Origin: Allocoprobacillus merdigallinarum | GTDB taxonomy: Bacteria; Bacillota_I; Bacilli_A; Erysipelotrichales; Coprobacillaceae | DNA length: 64,000 nt | Assembly: GCA_019117525.1 (NCBI GenBank) | Contig: DWZO01000043.1 | Location: 1 to 64,000 of the forward strand | Reading direction: 5' to 3' | Shown: one piece after another, positions 15,943 to 25,508 of the stretch | How the letters are laid out: each line of letters begins with the position of its first letter | Numbering within the stretch: position 1 is the first letter of the stretch | Made by a program: the position numbers and the translations under genes | The notes under the pieces: model-generated | Seen by the model: the letters and a program-made list of their open reading frames with translations, nothing else | The model's database searches: none | Told to the model about the DNA's origin: nothing

Positions 15943-17742
15943 ATGCCATATAAGAGAACACAAGTTTTAGTTTGTGCTGGAACCGGTTGTACAATTGGAA
16001 ATTCAGGCGAATTAATTGAAGAATTTGAAAAAGAAATCAAATCAATGGGACTTGATCGAGAAATAGAAGTCTTAAGAACAGGATGTTTAGGTTTATGTGG
16101 GGCAGGACCTAATATTTCCATTTATCCAGATAATATTATTTATAAAGGTGTCAAAAAAGAAGATGTGAAAGAAATCGTTATGGAACATCTTTATAAAGGA
16201 AGACCTGTTCAGCGCCTTATGTTGAATGAGGCTGATCAGGAAACAAAAGAAATTTATGATATTAATCATACACGTTTTTATGCCAAACAAAAGCGTGTTG
16301 CTTTGCATAACTGTGGTGTCATTGATCCTGAAAATATTGAAGAATATATTGGACAGGATGGTTACTTTGCATTAGGACAGGTTTTATCACAAATGACACC
16401 TCAGGAAGTTGTCGATGTGATTAAAAAGAGTGGTCTAAGAGGACGTGGTGGAGGAGGTTTTCCAACGGGCTTAAAATGGCAGTTTGCGCTTGATGAACCT
16501 GGTGAAGAAAAATATGTCATTTGTAATGCCGATGAAGGAGATCCTGGTGCTTTTATGGATCGTTCTATTTTGGAAGGAAATCCTCACAGTGTGATTGAAG
16601 CCATGATTATTGCAGGCTATGCGATAGGAGCGCATTATGGATATATTTATATTCGTGCCGAATATCCTATTGCTGTAGAACGTTTAAAAACAGCGATTGC
16701 TCAAGCTAAAGAATTAGGATTATTAGGAAATAATATTTTTGATTCTGGTTTTGATTTTGATTTGGAAATTCGTTTAGGAGCAGGGGCATTTGTCTGTGGA
16801 GAAGAAACAGCTTTGATTCAATCTATTCAGGGTGAAAGAGGAATGCCTGTTTCTAAACCACCATTTCCAGCCCATAAAGGGGTTTGGGGAAAACCAACGA
16901 TTATCAATAATGTTGAAACCTTTGCCAATATTGCGCAAATCATTTTAAATGGTGCTGACTGGTTCCGCTCTATAGGTACAGAATCATCACCAGGTACAAA
17001 AGTTTTTGCCTTGGGTGGAAAAATTACCAATACAGGATTGGTTGAAGTCCCAATGGGAACAACGCTTCGTGAAGTGATTTATGAAATTGGTGGAGGATGT
17101 CCAAATCATAAGCGTTTTAAAGCTGTTCAGACAGGAGGGCCATCTGGAGGTTGTTTGACTGAGGACCAATTAGATACACCTATTGGTTTTGATGAACTTG
17201 TTAAATTAGGATCTATGATGGGTTCTGGTGGAATGATTGTTTTAGATGAAGATAACTGTATGGTGGATGTAGCGAGATTCTATATGGACTTTATCGTTGA
17301 TGAGTCATGTGGAAAATGTACACCATGTCGTGTGGGAACAAAGCGTATGTTAGAATTGCTTGAACAGATCTGTGATGGTCAGGGAACAATGGAAACATTG
17401 GATGAGCTTGAAACATTAGCGATGACTATTAAAGATACAGCTCTTTGTGGACTTGGACAATCAGCTCCTAATCCAGTTCTTTCAACCATTACACAATTTA
17501 GAGATGAATATATCGCTCATATTGTGGATAAACGCTGTCCTGCTGGAGTATGTAAGAAATTGCTTCGTTATGAAATTAATAAAGATGAATGTCGTAAATG
17601 TGGTCTTTGTGCAAGACAATGTCCTGTGGGGGCTATCAGTGGGAAGATTGGAAAAGAAGCCTTTGAAATTGATCCAGAAAAATGTATTCGCTGTGGTCTA
17701 TGTATGAAAGCATGTCACTTTAAAGTCATAGAAAGAAAGTAG
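15943..17742 (+). CDS. hndC: [FeFe]-hydrogenase flavin subunit HndC/HydB, NuoF-like
   Basis: A 599-residue subunit, the NAD(P)H- and FMN-binding core of a bifurcating-type hydrogenase. In order: an N-terminal [2Fe-2S] thioredoxin-like domain (VCAGTGCTIGN and RTGCLGLCGAGP); the FMN/NADH Rossmann-like core with GRGGGGFPTGLKW, CNADEGDPGAFMDR and GAGAFVCGEETAL; the NuoF [4Fe-4S] site ESCGKCTPCRVGT; and a C-terminal pair of [4Fe-4S] motifs (CRKCGLCARQC and CIRCGLCMKAC). This composition matches HndC and Thermotoga HydB. NAD versus NADP use cannot be told. Ribosome site AGGAGGG; 8 bases before hndD. Confidence 0.95.
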   Translation: MPYKRTQVLVCAGTGCTIGNSGELIEEFEKEIKSMGLDREIEVLRTGCLGLCGAGPNISIYPDNIIYKGVKKEDVKEIVMEHLYKGRPVQRLMLNEADQETKEIYDINHTRFYAKQKRVALHNCGVIDPENIEEYIGQDGYFALGQVLSQMTPQEVVDVIKKSGLRGRGGGGFPTGLKWQFALDEPGEEKYVICNADEGDPGAFMDRSILEGNPHSVIEAMIIAGYAIGAHYGYIYIRAEYPIAVERLKTAIAQAKELGLLGNNIFDSGFDFDLEIRLGAGAFVCGEETALIQSIQGERGMPVSKPPFPAHKGVWGKPTIINNVETFANIAQIILNGADWFRSIGTESSPGTKVFALGGKITNTGLVEVPMGTTLREVIYEIGGGCPNHKRFKAVQTGGPSGGCLTEDQLDTPIGFDELVKLGSMMGSGGMIVLDEDNCMVDVARFYMDFIVDESCGKCTPCRVGTKRMLELLEQICDGQGTMETLDELETLAMTIKDTALCGLGQSAPNPVLSTITQFRDEYIAHIVDKRCPAGVCKKLLRYEINKDECRKCGLCARQCPVGAISGKIGKEAFEIDPEKCIRCGLCMKACHFKVIERK

Positions 17743-17750
17743 GTGTAGAT

Positions 17751-19499
17751 ATGTCAAAAATAAAAATAACAATTAATAATAGAGAAGTTGAAGCTTATGA
17801 AGGACAGACAGTTCTTGAAGCTGCCAAAAATAATGGCATTCATATTCCTACTTTGTGCTATTTAAAAGATGTCACTGGAACAGGAGCCTGTCGTGTCTGT
17901 CAAGTAGAGGTAGAGGGTGCCAAGACATTATGTGCAGCCTGTGTTTATCCTGTGCGTGATGGTATGGTCATTAAAACCAATTCGCAACGTGCCTTGGATG
18001 CCAGACGTAGAGTTGTAGAACTGATTGTATCTAATCATTCTAAAGACTGCTTATCATGTATTCGTAATACCAATTGCGAATTACAGCGTTTGTGTCAGGA
18101 ACTTGGTGTCAGAGAAGATGCATTTGCTGGTGAAAAGAGTGAACCAACATTTGATACCGTATCACCAGGTATTGTGAGAAATACATCTAAATGTGTTTTG
18201 TGTGGACGTTGTGTTGAAACATGCACGAAAGTTCAGGGATTAGGTGTTTTAGGTTATATGAATCGTGGTTTTAAAACTAAAGTTGCGCCTATTTATGATA
18301 AAAGCTTTGATGATGTCAATTGTATGCAATGTGGACAATGTATTAATGTCTGCCCTGTTGGTGCTTTGCATGAAAAAGAAGAAATTCATTATGTCATTGA
18401 AGCCTTAAATGATCCACAAAAGCATGTTGTTGTACAAACCGCACCAGCAGTGCGTGGAGCTTTAGGTGAAGAATTTGGAATGCCAATTGGCACAAGAGTG
18501 ACTGGAAAAATGGTACATGCCTTAAAATTAGTTGGATTTGATAAAGTTTATGATACGAATTTTGGTGCAGATTTAACAATCATGGAAGAAGGATATGAAT
18601 TTTTAAATCGACTACAAAATCAGGGCACTTTACCAATGATTACATCTTGTAGTCCAGGATGGGTCAACTATGTTGAACATGAGTATCCAGATTTACTTGA
18701 TCATCTTTCTACTTGTAAATCACCACACATGATGCTAGGAGCAATGGTAAAATCTGTTTATGCTGAGGCAAAGGGAATTGACCCTCGTGATATTTATGTT
18801 GTTTCTATTATGCCTTGTGTTGCTAAAAAGGGTGAAAAACAGCGAGCTGAGAATAAAACATCTCCATATCAGGATGTCGATGCTGTTTTAACAACAAGAG
18901 AACTTGCGAAACTTATCAAGATGTTTGGTATTAATTTTAGAGATTTAAAAGATGATGATTTTGATCAGGATCTTTTTGGTGAATATAGTGGTGCAGGCGT
19001 TATTTTTGGGGCCAGTGGTGGTGTTATGGAAGCTGCTTTAAGAACAGTAGCTGATATCTTAGCTCATGAAGACCTTTCCATGATTGATTATCATGCTGTT
19101 AGAGGGGTAGAAGGAGTGAAAGAATCAACGATTAAAATTGGTGAACAGACGCTAAAAGTTGCTGTTGCGCAAAGTATGGCACTTGCTAAACCACTATTAG
19201 ATGATATGAGAAATGGTGTTTCTCCATATCACTTTATTGAAATTATGGGATGTCCAGGTGGCTGCATTAATGGAGGTGGACAACCATATGTCAATGCAAC
19301 GATTAGAAATAGTGGATTTAATTTCAAACAGGCCAGAGCCAAAGCTTTATATGATGAAGATATTTCATTACCTGTACGTAAATCACATAAGAATTCACAA
19401 ATACAGAATTTATATAAAAACTATTTGGGTGAACCAAATAGCGAAAAGGCTCATCACTTGCTTCATACTCACTATACTAAAAAAGCAAGATTTAAATAA
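17751..19499 (+). CDS. hndD: [FeFe]-hydrogenase catalytic subunit HndD/HydA
   Basis: A 582-residue catalytic subunit. N-terminal [2Fe-2S] (Cys36, Cys47, Cys50, Cys61), a His-Cys3 [4Fe-4S] site (His96 with Cys100, Cys103, Cys109 in NHSKDCLSCIRNTNC), two ferredoxin [4Fe-4S] motifs (from about Cys148 and Cys191), then the H-cluster domain. The H-cluster ligands are Cys300 (ITSCSPGW), Cys356 (IMPCVAKK), Cys501 and Cys505 (GCPGGCINGGGQP). The residue after Cys300 is Ser rather than the Cys found in many prototypical enzymes, where it serves proton transfer. With HndA, B and C it should form a soluble NAD(P)-linked, probably electron-bifurcating hydrogenase. No maturase genes (hydE/F/G) are in the window. 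Confidence 0.96.
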   Translation: MSKIKITINNREVEAYEGQTVLEAAKNNGIHIPTLCYLKDVTGTGACRVCQVEVEGAKTLCAACVYPVRDGMVIKTNSQRALDARRRVVELIVSNHSKDCLSCIRNTNCELQRLCQELGVREDAFAGEKSEPTFDTVSPGIVRNTSKCVLCGRCVETCTKVQGLGVLGYMNRGFKTKVAPIYDKSFDDVNCMQCGQCINVCPVGALHEKEEIHYVIEALNDPQKHVVVQTAPAVRGALGEEFGMPIGTRVTGKMVHALKLVGFDKVYDTNFGADLTIMEEGYEFLNRLQNQGTLPMITSCSPGWVNYVEHEYPDLLDHLSTCKSPHMMLGAMVKSVYAEAKGIDPRDIYVVSIMPCVAKKGEKQRAENKTSPYQDVDAVLTTRELAKLIKMFGINFRDLKDDDFDQDLFGEYSGAGVIFGASGGVMEAALRTVADILAHEDLSMIDYHAVRGVEGVKESTIKIGEQTLKVAVAQSMALAKPLLDDMRNGVSPYHFIEIMGCPGGCINGGGQPYVNATIRNSGFNFKQARAKALYDEDISLPVRKSHKNSQIQNLYKNYLGEPNSEKAHHLLHTHYTKKARFK

Positions 19500-19514
19500 T
19501 TGGTGGAGGCTTTT

Positions 19515-20393
19515 ATGAAGAAGTTAATGAATATATGTTTATGTATGATGACAAGTTTATTGATGGTGGGATGTCATCAGGAAAGGAGTGCTGTTCATAT
19601 TTTATGTCCAACTGGAGCGCCTTCACTTGCACTGGTAGGTGAATATGAAAACATTGCAAAAGATGGGAATATTCAGTTGGTTGATGGAACTGATCAGCTT
19701 ATTGCTGAATTGACAAAAGCTGATAGTGAATATGACATCATTATAGCGCCTATTAATTTAGGGACACAGTTGATTGCTAAAGGACAAACAGATTATCGTT
19801 TACAGAGTGTATTGACATGGGGAAATCTTTATTATGTAGGAACATCACAAGATGCCCTCGAAAAAACAGGAGAGTTAGCTTTGTTTGGAGAAGGAGCAGT
19901 GCCTCAAAAGATTGTAGAAACAGTTGATATTCAAACACAGCTTGAACCACATTATTATTCATCAGCAACACTTGTCCAACAAAAATTATTATCAGGACAG
20001 GTGGAAGTAGGAATGCTGGCTGAACCTCTTGCCAGTGCGACTATTGCGAAAGCAAAACAATCAGAAATGAATTTATCTGTTCTTGTTGATTTACAAAAAG
20101 AGTATGGAACACAAGGATATCCTCAGGCAGCCATGTTTGTCAAAGAAGGATATCAAAATGATGAATTATTCCAGGCTATTCAAGATTTTACAGAAAACAA
20201 TTATCCTGATTTAAAAGAAAAACTGGAAAGCATTGGTATTGATCAGTTAGGTTTGCCTAGTGTTGATATAACAGTGGCCTCTATTGAACGTCAAAATGTC
20301 CATTATGTTGAAGCACATCAATGTGAAGATGAAATCAAACAGTTCCTTGAACTCTTCAACATCACTTATAGCTCTGATATGTTAGTATCATGA
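19515..20393 (+). CDS. Lipoprotein, ABC-type substrate-binding protein (NMT1/SsuA-like)
   Basis: A 292-residue predicted lipoprotein with a signal peptide and lipobox LLMVGC (acylated Cys20). The mature part resembles periplasmic-binding proteins of the NMT1/taurine/aliphatic sulfonate group: CPTGAPSLALVG near the start, alternating alpha/beta pattern, and VGMLAEPLASA typical of the second lobe. GGTGGAGG lies 6 bases before the ATG and 15 bases separate it from hndD, so it reads as part of the hydrogenase operon. The substrate is unknown. Confidence 0.8.
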   Translation: MKKLMNICLCMMTSLLMVGCHQERSAVHILCPTGAPSLALVGEYENIAKDGNIQLVDGTDQLIAELTKADSEYDIIIAPINLGTQLIAKGQTDYRLQSVLTWGNLYYVGTSQDALEKTGELALFGEGAVPQKIVETVDIQTQLEPHYYSSATLVQQKLLSGQVEVGMLAEPLASATIAKAKQSEMNLSVLVDLQKEYGTQGYPQAAMFVKEGYQNDELFQAIQDFTENNYPDLKEKLESIGIDQLGLPSVDITVASIERQNVHYVEAHQCEDEIKQFLELFNITYSSDMLVS

Positions 20394-21205
20394 AAAGAAA
20401 ATTAACGACAGTTTTTATTCTCCTTATTTTATGGCAGATGGCTTCCTGGATGATTCAAAAGGAAGTCATCTTGCCATTTCCTGGTGATGTTTTGATGCGT
20501 ATGGGCAGTTATTTGTTTAACAAGTCATTTTATATCGCTATCTTCTATACAATGATTCGTATTCTCATCAGTTTTGTTGTGGCTATGGGGATAGGAATCA
20601 CTTTAGGCATATTCAGTGGTCTTTATTCATCCTTTCGTCAGTATTTACAGCCGATAATGACTTTACTTCAGACTATTCCACAAATTGGCTATATGCTTAT
20701 ATTACTGGTATGGGTTGATAGTGATTTATCTTTATTACTGATTATCTTTTTTATGTTAATGCCGATCTTTTATTTCAATACTATGCATGGAATGATGCAT
20801 ATTGATAGTGATTTACAGGATATCATCACCTTGTATCATCATCCTTTGTACTATAATCTTCGTTATGCCTATTTACCATTGATTAAAGGTTATATTTTAT
20901 CAGCTGTTGAGACATGTTTACCATTAAGTTTTAAAGTCGGTGTCATGGCAGAGGTTTTTGTTTCAGCCCAACATGGGATAGGCAAGCAATTATATCTGGC
21001 TAGGGTTCAAATTGATATGATTGGTATTTTTGCATGGATTTTATGGATGGTCATCATTGTTTGGATGCTGACAAAATTTTCAACACTTATTATGGGGTGG
21101 ATTCAAAATAAAAAAAAAATAGCGAATGTTTATGACAATAATGTCCATACTCTTGATGAGGTGAAAATATGGATTTTAAAAATAGTCAGACAAAAGAGAA
21201 TTTAA
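20390..21205 (+). CDS. ABC transporter permease (SsuC/TauC-like)
   Basis: A 271-residue permease with about six membrane segments and the binding-protein-dependent permease profile of the nitrate/sulfonate group. The EAA-like loop region is around residues 145-180, seen as YHHPLYYNLRYAYLPLIKGYILSAVETCLPLSFKVGVMAEVF. It overlaps the lipoprotein gene (ATGA). The last ~35 residues extend beyond the final membrane segment and overlap rubrerythrin by 37 bases. No ABC ATPase gene is adjacent, so the transporter must use an ATPase encoded elsewhere, or that gene was lost. Confidence 0.82.
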   Translation: MKRKLTTVFILLILWQMASWMIQKEVILPFPGDVLMRMGSYLFNKSFYIAIFYTMIRILISFVVAMGIGITLGIFSGLYSSFRQYLQPIMTLLQTIPQIGYMLILLVWVDSDLSLLLIIFFMLMPIFYFNTMHGMMHIDSDLQDIITLYHHPLYYNLRYAYLPLIKGYILSAVETCLPLSFKVGVMAEVFVSAQHGIGKQLYLARVQIDMIGIFAWILWMVIIVWMLTKFSTLIMGWIQNKKKIANVYDNNVHTLDEVKIWILKIVRQKRI

Positions 21206-21771
21206 TGCGTGCTTTTGCAGGTGAATCACAAGCGAGAAATCGTTATACATTTGCGGGAGGATTGGCAGCCAAGAAAGGTCATCATATGTTGGCAGATGTC
21301 TTCTATTTTACAGCCAATCAGGAAAAGGAACATGCTGAAATCTTCTACAATCATTTAAAAGAGTTAACAGGTGAAACGATTGTGATTGATGGAGGATATC
21401 CTGTTGATACTTATGATGATGTCTTATCATTATTAAAGAGTGCCAGACATAATGAATATGAAGAATATGAAGATGTCTATCAGAATTTTGGAGCGATTGC
21501 AAAAGAAGAAGGTTTTCATAAGATTGCACAGGATTTTTTCAATATTGCTGAAATTGAAAAAACACATGGTGATCGTTTTGAAAAAATGGCGACGTTGTTG
21601 GAAAATGGACAACTTTATGCATCCAAACAGCCTTGTTATTGGATGTGTCTGAATTGCGGATTTATTTTTGAAGGAACACGTGCCCCTCAATTATGTCCAG
21701 TTTGTTCACATGATCAAGGTTATTTTATCAGATTAAAAGATGCTCCATTCACTTGTGAAATAGAGCAGTAA
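21169..21771 (+). CDS. rbr: Rubrerythrin
   Basis: A 200-residue rubrerythrin, an NADH-linked peroxide reductase of anaerobes. The N-terminal four-helix diiron domain has Glu-containing helices (AFAGESQARNRY, ANQEKEHAEIF, EIEKTHGDRF). The C-terminal rubredoxin domain has two Cys-x2-Cys knuckles, CLNCGF and CPVCSH. GAGGTG lies 6 bases before the ATG. It overlaps the permease end by 37 bases and closes the hydrogenase transcription unit, where peroxide removal would protect oxygen-sensitive metal clusters. Confidence 0.96.
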   Translation: MDFKNSQTKENLMRAFAGESQARNRYTFAGGLAAKKGHHMLADVFYFTANQEKEHAEIFYNHLKELTGETIVIDGGYPVDTYDDVLSLLKSARHNEYEEYEDVYQNFGAIAKEEGFHKIAQDFFNIAEIEKTHGDRFEKMATLLENGQLYASKQPCYWMCLNCGFIFEGTRAPQLCPVCSHDQGYFIRLKDAPFTCEIEQ

Positions 21772-21779
21772 AGAAGAGG

Positions 21780-21807
21780 AAGAATATCTTGTTGATATTC
21801 TTTTTTT
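21780..21807 (+). terminator. Intrinsic terminator after rubrerythrin
   Basis: AAGAATATC (21780-21788), loop TTGTT, GATATTCTT (21794-21802), with the T tract running to 21807. It ends the long hydrogenase run. Confidence 0.8.
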
Positions 21808-21825
21808 AATAGAATGATGTTAGAG

Positions 21826-21860
21826 CTATACTCTTATTTTTATTTAGTATATAATAAGAT
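21826..21860 (+). promoter_or_regulatory. Probable promoter region with inverted repeat ahead of the first ABC exporter
   Basis: A perfect TATAAT lies at 21850-21855, 42 bases before the ABC gene ribosome site region; no good -35 is seen. TATACT (21827-21832) and AGTATA (21846-21851) form an inverted repeat. TTAGTATA here is shared with the MarR-type operator at 28729-28748, so common regulation is possible but weakly supported. Confidence 0.35.
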
Positions 21861-21891
21861 TAATACTGTTTAAAAAGGAAGGGGGAACTAT

Positions 21892-23628
21892 ATGAAACTT
21901 ATATTACATTATCTCAAAAGATATAAAAAGTTATTGATTTTAAATATTATATCTGTCTTTGGCTTTGCTTTGGTTGAATTAGGTTTACCAACAATCATTG
22001 CTAATATGATTGATAATGGGGTTACCAATCAAAATGTGGAATATCTTTATTCTATGTGGTTTCTAGCGATTGTGATTTCAATCATTGGGGTGGCAGGAAC
22101 TATTGTTTTAGGATATTGCTGTGCGAAAATTTCAACATCTATTACAAGAGATATGCGAAATGATATTTTTAGTCATATTCAAACATTTTCACCACATGAA
22201 TTTAATCATTTTGGGATTTCATCATTAATTACACGTACAAATAATGATGCTTTTCAAATTCAGCTGTTTGTCAATGTCATCTTGAGAACAGCTTTATTAA
22301 CACCAGTTATGGTTATCATTAGTGTTTTTATGACAATGCGTACATCATTGGAACTCTCTTTGATTATTGCCGCAACATTACCAGTGATTGTTGTAGGGGT
22401 TATCGTTGTAGCCAAAATATCAGAACCAATGTCACAAAAACAGCAGTTATCATTGGATCGTTTAAATCGTATTACAAGAGAGAATTTATCAGGCTTAAAA
22501 GTCATTAGAGCTTTTAATAATGATGCTTATGAACAAGCTCGTTTTAATCAGACAAATGATGAGTTTACAGGTTATACAAGAAAGATTTTTAAACTGATGC
22601 TTTTAACACAGCCCATCTTTTATTTTTTAATGAATTTGGTTACACTTGTTATTTTTTATGTAGCCAGTCATATGATTGATGCTGGAACATTACAGGTTGG
22701 AAAACTCATTGCTTTTCAGGAATATCTTTTCCATGCCATGTTTTCAATGATGTTGTTTTGTAATGTGTTTGTGATGTATCCACGTGCCGCTGTTTCAGCA
22801 AAACGTATTATGAGTGTTTTATCAACGCAAAGTGATATTAAAGATCATGTTTTACAAACACCACAATCTTCAACATCTCAACATCACTTATCTTTTCGAA
22901 ATGTGACTTTTGCTTATCCTGATGGTGAGGAAGCTGTTTTAAAAAACATCTCTTTTGAAGCCCATGAAGGAGAAACGATTGCTTTTATTGGAAGTACAGG
23001 ATCTGGTAAAAGTACACTGATTAATCTGATTCCACGTTTCTATGATATCAGTAGTGGAGAGATACTTATTGATGGTATTGATATACAGGATTATCGTATT
23101 GATGATTTGAGAAATAAAATTGGTTTTATTCCTCAAAAAGCTATGTTGTTTACAGGAACAATAGCTGAAAACTTACGTTATGGAAAGGCTGATGCAACTT
23201 TAGAAGAGTTAGAACATGCTGCTAAAGTTTCTCAAAGCTATGATTTTATTATGGAAAAACCAAATGGTTTTGATGAAATGATTACAGAAAGTGCAACGAA
23301 TGTTTCAGGAGGACAAAGACAACGTTTAAGTATTGCGAGAGCTTTAATTAGAAAACCTGAGATTTATATTTTTGATGATTCTTTTTCGGCTCTGGATTAT
23401 AAAACGGATGCCATTTTACGTCATGCTTTAAAAGAAGAAACGCAACATTCTATTGTTTTCATTGTTGCTCAAAGAATTTCAACGATTAAAGATGCTGATC
23501 AGATTATTGTATTGGATGAGGGGCAAATTGTGGGGCATGGAAAACATAAGGAACTTTTACAGACATGTCCTATTTATCATGAAATTGCTTTATCACAACT
23601 CAGTGAGGAGGAATTGAACTATGAGTAA
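21892..23628 (+). CDS. Heterodimeric ABC exporter subunit, degenerate ATPase site (first pair)
   Basis: A 578-residue half-transporter with six N-terminal membrane segments (about 1-310) and a C-terminal ATPase domain. Walker A is GSTGSGKST, signature is VSGGQRQRLSIARAL, and Walker B is IYIFDDSFSALD, where the usual catalytic Glu is Asp. The switch region reads VAQR instead of the usual AHR histidine. Such changes mark the non-canonical site of asymmetric heterodimeric multidrug-type exporters (BmrC/LmrC class). It overlaps its partner by 8 bases. Ribosome site AAGGGGG. The substrate is unknown; drug or peptide/lipid export is likely from family. Confidence 0.92.
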   Translation: MKLILHYLKRYKKLLILNIISVFGFALVELGLPTIIANMIDNGVTNQNVEYLYSMWFLAIVISIIGVAGTIVLGYCCAKISTSITRDMRNDIFSHIQTFSPHEFNHFGISSLITRTNNDAFQIQLFVNVILRTALLTPVMVIISVFMTMRTSLELSLIIAATLPVIVVGVIVVAKISEPMSQKQQLSLDRLNRITRENLSGLKVIRAFNNDAYEQARFNQTNDEFTGYTRKIFKLMLLTQPIFYFLMNLVTLVIFYVASHMIDAGTLQVGKLIAFQEYLFHAMFSMMLFCNVFVMYPRAAVSAKRIMSVLSTQSDIKDHVLQTPQSSTSQHHLSFRNVTFAYPDGEEAVLKNISFEAHEGETIAFIGSTGSGKSTLINLIPRFYDISSGEILIDGIDIQDYRIDDLRNKIGFIPQKAMLFTGTIAENLRYGKADATLEELEHAAKVSQSYDFIMEKPNGFDEMITESATNVSGGQRQRLSIARALIRKPEIYIFDDSFSALDYKTDAILRHALKEETQHSIVFIVAQRISTIKDADQIIVLDEGQIVGHGKHKELLQTCPIYHEIALSQLSEEELNYE

Positions 23629-25399
23629 AAAATGGCAGACATTTAAAAAATCAGTCCAACAGATTTCTCCGTTTTTATCGCCCTATAAGTGGGGATTTAT
23701 TATCGCTATATTCATGATTGTTGTGACATGTTTTGCATTATCTGTTGCACCTATGATTGAAGGAATGATGACTTCATTATTGATGGAAGATGCGATGGCT
23801 ATGATGAATAATGTGCCAGGAGCACATGTTGAATTTGATCGTGTGATTCATATTATGGTGATGTTGTTTGGCATTTATTTATTAAAGACAATATCTCAGT
23901 CTATCACAATTACAGCCTTGACAAATTCTATTCAAAGAACTATGCATGATTTGCGAAATGCCCTGCAAGAAAAGATTAGAAAATTACCTGTTAGTTATTT
24001 TGACAAACATAAATATGGTGATGTTTTAAGTCGTATTACAAATGATGTAGATACACTTTCGAATGCCTTACAACAGACACTCACGGAAATCATAAGAGGT
24101 GTATTGATGCTGATTTTAGCTATTGTCATGATGGTGCGTATACATATTGTCATGACTTGCATTGTCTTATTGATTATTCCTGTGGCATTGATCATTACCA
24201 AGATTATTGTTAAACGTTCACAAAAGAAATTTCAGGCCCAGCAGGATGCTTTAGGAAACTTAAATGGTGCTATTACCGAAATGTATGGTGGTTATCGAGA
24301 AATTCTTTTGTTTAATAAACAACAAGATGCTATTAAAAAATTTAAAGATATCAATCAGACACTTTATCGTAATGCATTTCAGGCCCAATTTATGTCATCA
24401 ATTATTTCACCATGTATTTCTCTTGTGACATATATGGTTATTGGAACAATTGGTTTTGTTGGGAGCTTATTTGTTTTAAATGGCAGTATACTTGTAGGAG
24501 AATTGCAGGCTTTTGTCCGCTATATATGGCAGGTTAATGATCCTATATCTCAAGTCAGCAATTTATCTTCACAAATTCAATCGGCTTTTGCGGCTTTACA
24601 TAGAATATCTGAAATTTTAAATGAAACTGAAGAAAAACCAGTTGAAAATCCACAGACCTTAACTCATGCAAAAGGGCATGTTCAATTTGATCATCTTTGT
24701 TTTGGATATCATGATAAAGAAGTTTTACATGATTTGAATATTGATATTCAAAGTGGACAGATGGTAGCTATCGTTGGACCAACGGGTTCAGGAAAAACAA
24801 CATTGATTAGTTTGTTGTTACGTTTTTATGATGTAACTTCTGGTAGCATTCGCATTGATGGTGTTGATATTCGACAGATTCCAAGAGAACAGTTACGTTC
24901 TATGTTTGGGATGGTTTTGCAGGATACATGGCTATTTCATGGGACTATTTATGAAAATATACATTATGGACGTTTAGATGCCAGAAAAGATGAAGTGATT
25001 GAGGCAGCTAGACAGGCTAATGTGGATCACTTTATCAGAACATTGCCAGATGGCTATGATATGATTGTGAATGAAGAAGCCAATAATATTTCTCAAGGAG
25101 AAAAGCAATTACTGACGATTGCCAGAGCGATGTTAAAAGATCCACAAATTATGATTTTAGATGAAGCAACATCATCGGTTGATACACGACTGGAAAAGAG
25201 ATTACAGGATGCTATGCAAAATGTGATGAAAGGTCGTACAAGCTTTGTGATTGCGCATCGTTTATCCACAATTAAAAATGCTGATTTGATTTTAGTCATT
25301 AAAGATGGTTACCTTGTGGAACAGGGAAAACATGAGGAATTATTGGCTCAAAATGGGTTTTATAGTCAATTATATAATGCACAATTTGCAGAAGAATAA
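23621..25399 (+). CDS. Heterodimeric ABC exporter subunit, canonical ATPase site (first pair)
   Basis: A 592-residue half-transporter. The membrane domain occupies about residues 1-325. The ATPase domain has Walker A GPTGSGKTT, signature ISQGEKQLLTIARAM (Gln at the third position, common in this subfamily), Walker B IMILDEATSSVD with the catalytic Glu, and switch His in IAHRLS. It complements the upstream subunit, whose Walker B lacks Glu, so the pair should have one consensus hydrolysis site. GTGAGGAGG overlaps the end of the upstream gene. A terminator follows one base after the stop. Confidence 0.92.
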   Translation: MSKKWQTFKKSVQQISPFLSPYKWGFIIAIFMIVVTCFALSVAPMIEGMMTSLLMEDAMAMMNNVPGAHVEFDRVIHIMVMLFGIYLLKTISQSITITALTNSIQRTMHDLRNALQEKIRKLPVSYFDKHKYGDVLSRITNDVDTLSNALQQTLTEIIRGVLMLILAIVMMVRIHIVMTCIVLLIIPVALIITKIIVKRSQKKFQAQQDALGNLNGAITEMYGGYREILLFNKQQDAIKKFKDINQTLYRNAFQAQFMSSIISPCISLVTYMVIGTIGFVGSLFVLNGSILVGELQAFVRYIWQVNDPISQVSNLSSQIQSAFAALHRISEILNETEEKPVENPQTLTHAKGHVQFDHLCFGYHDKEVLHDLNIDIQSGQMVAIVGPTGSGKTTLISLLLRFYDVTSGSIRIDGVDIRQIPREQLRSMFGMVLQDTWLFHGTIYENIHYGRLDARKDEVIEAARQANVDHFIRTLPDGYDMIVNEEANNISQGEKQLLTIARAMLKDPQIMILDEATSSVDTRLEKRLQDAMQNVMKGRTSFVIAHRLSTIKNADLILVIKDGYLVEQGKHEELLAQNGFYSQLYNAQFAEE

Positions 25400-25426
25400 G
25401 GTAGTTGTATTCAACTGCCTTTTTTT
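25400..25426 (+). terminator. Intrinsic terminator after the first ABC pair
   Basis: GGTAGTTG (25400-25407), loop TATT, CAACTGCC (25412-25419) with one G-T pair, then seven T residues. Confidence 0.88.
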
Positions 25427-25456
25427 GTGAAGAAAAATAATTTTTCATGAACTTCT

Positions 25457-25485
25457 TTTACAAATGATAGGAAGTTGTGTATAAT
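25457..25485 (+). promoter_or_regulatory. Sigma-A promoter of the membrane protein-proB-proA unit
   Basis: TTTACA (25457-25462), a 17-base spacer and a perfect TATAAT (25480-25485), located 23 bases before the start codon at 25509. Confidence 0.75.
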
Positions 25486-25508
25486 GTTTTCAACAAGGAG
25501 ATAGATTT

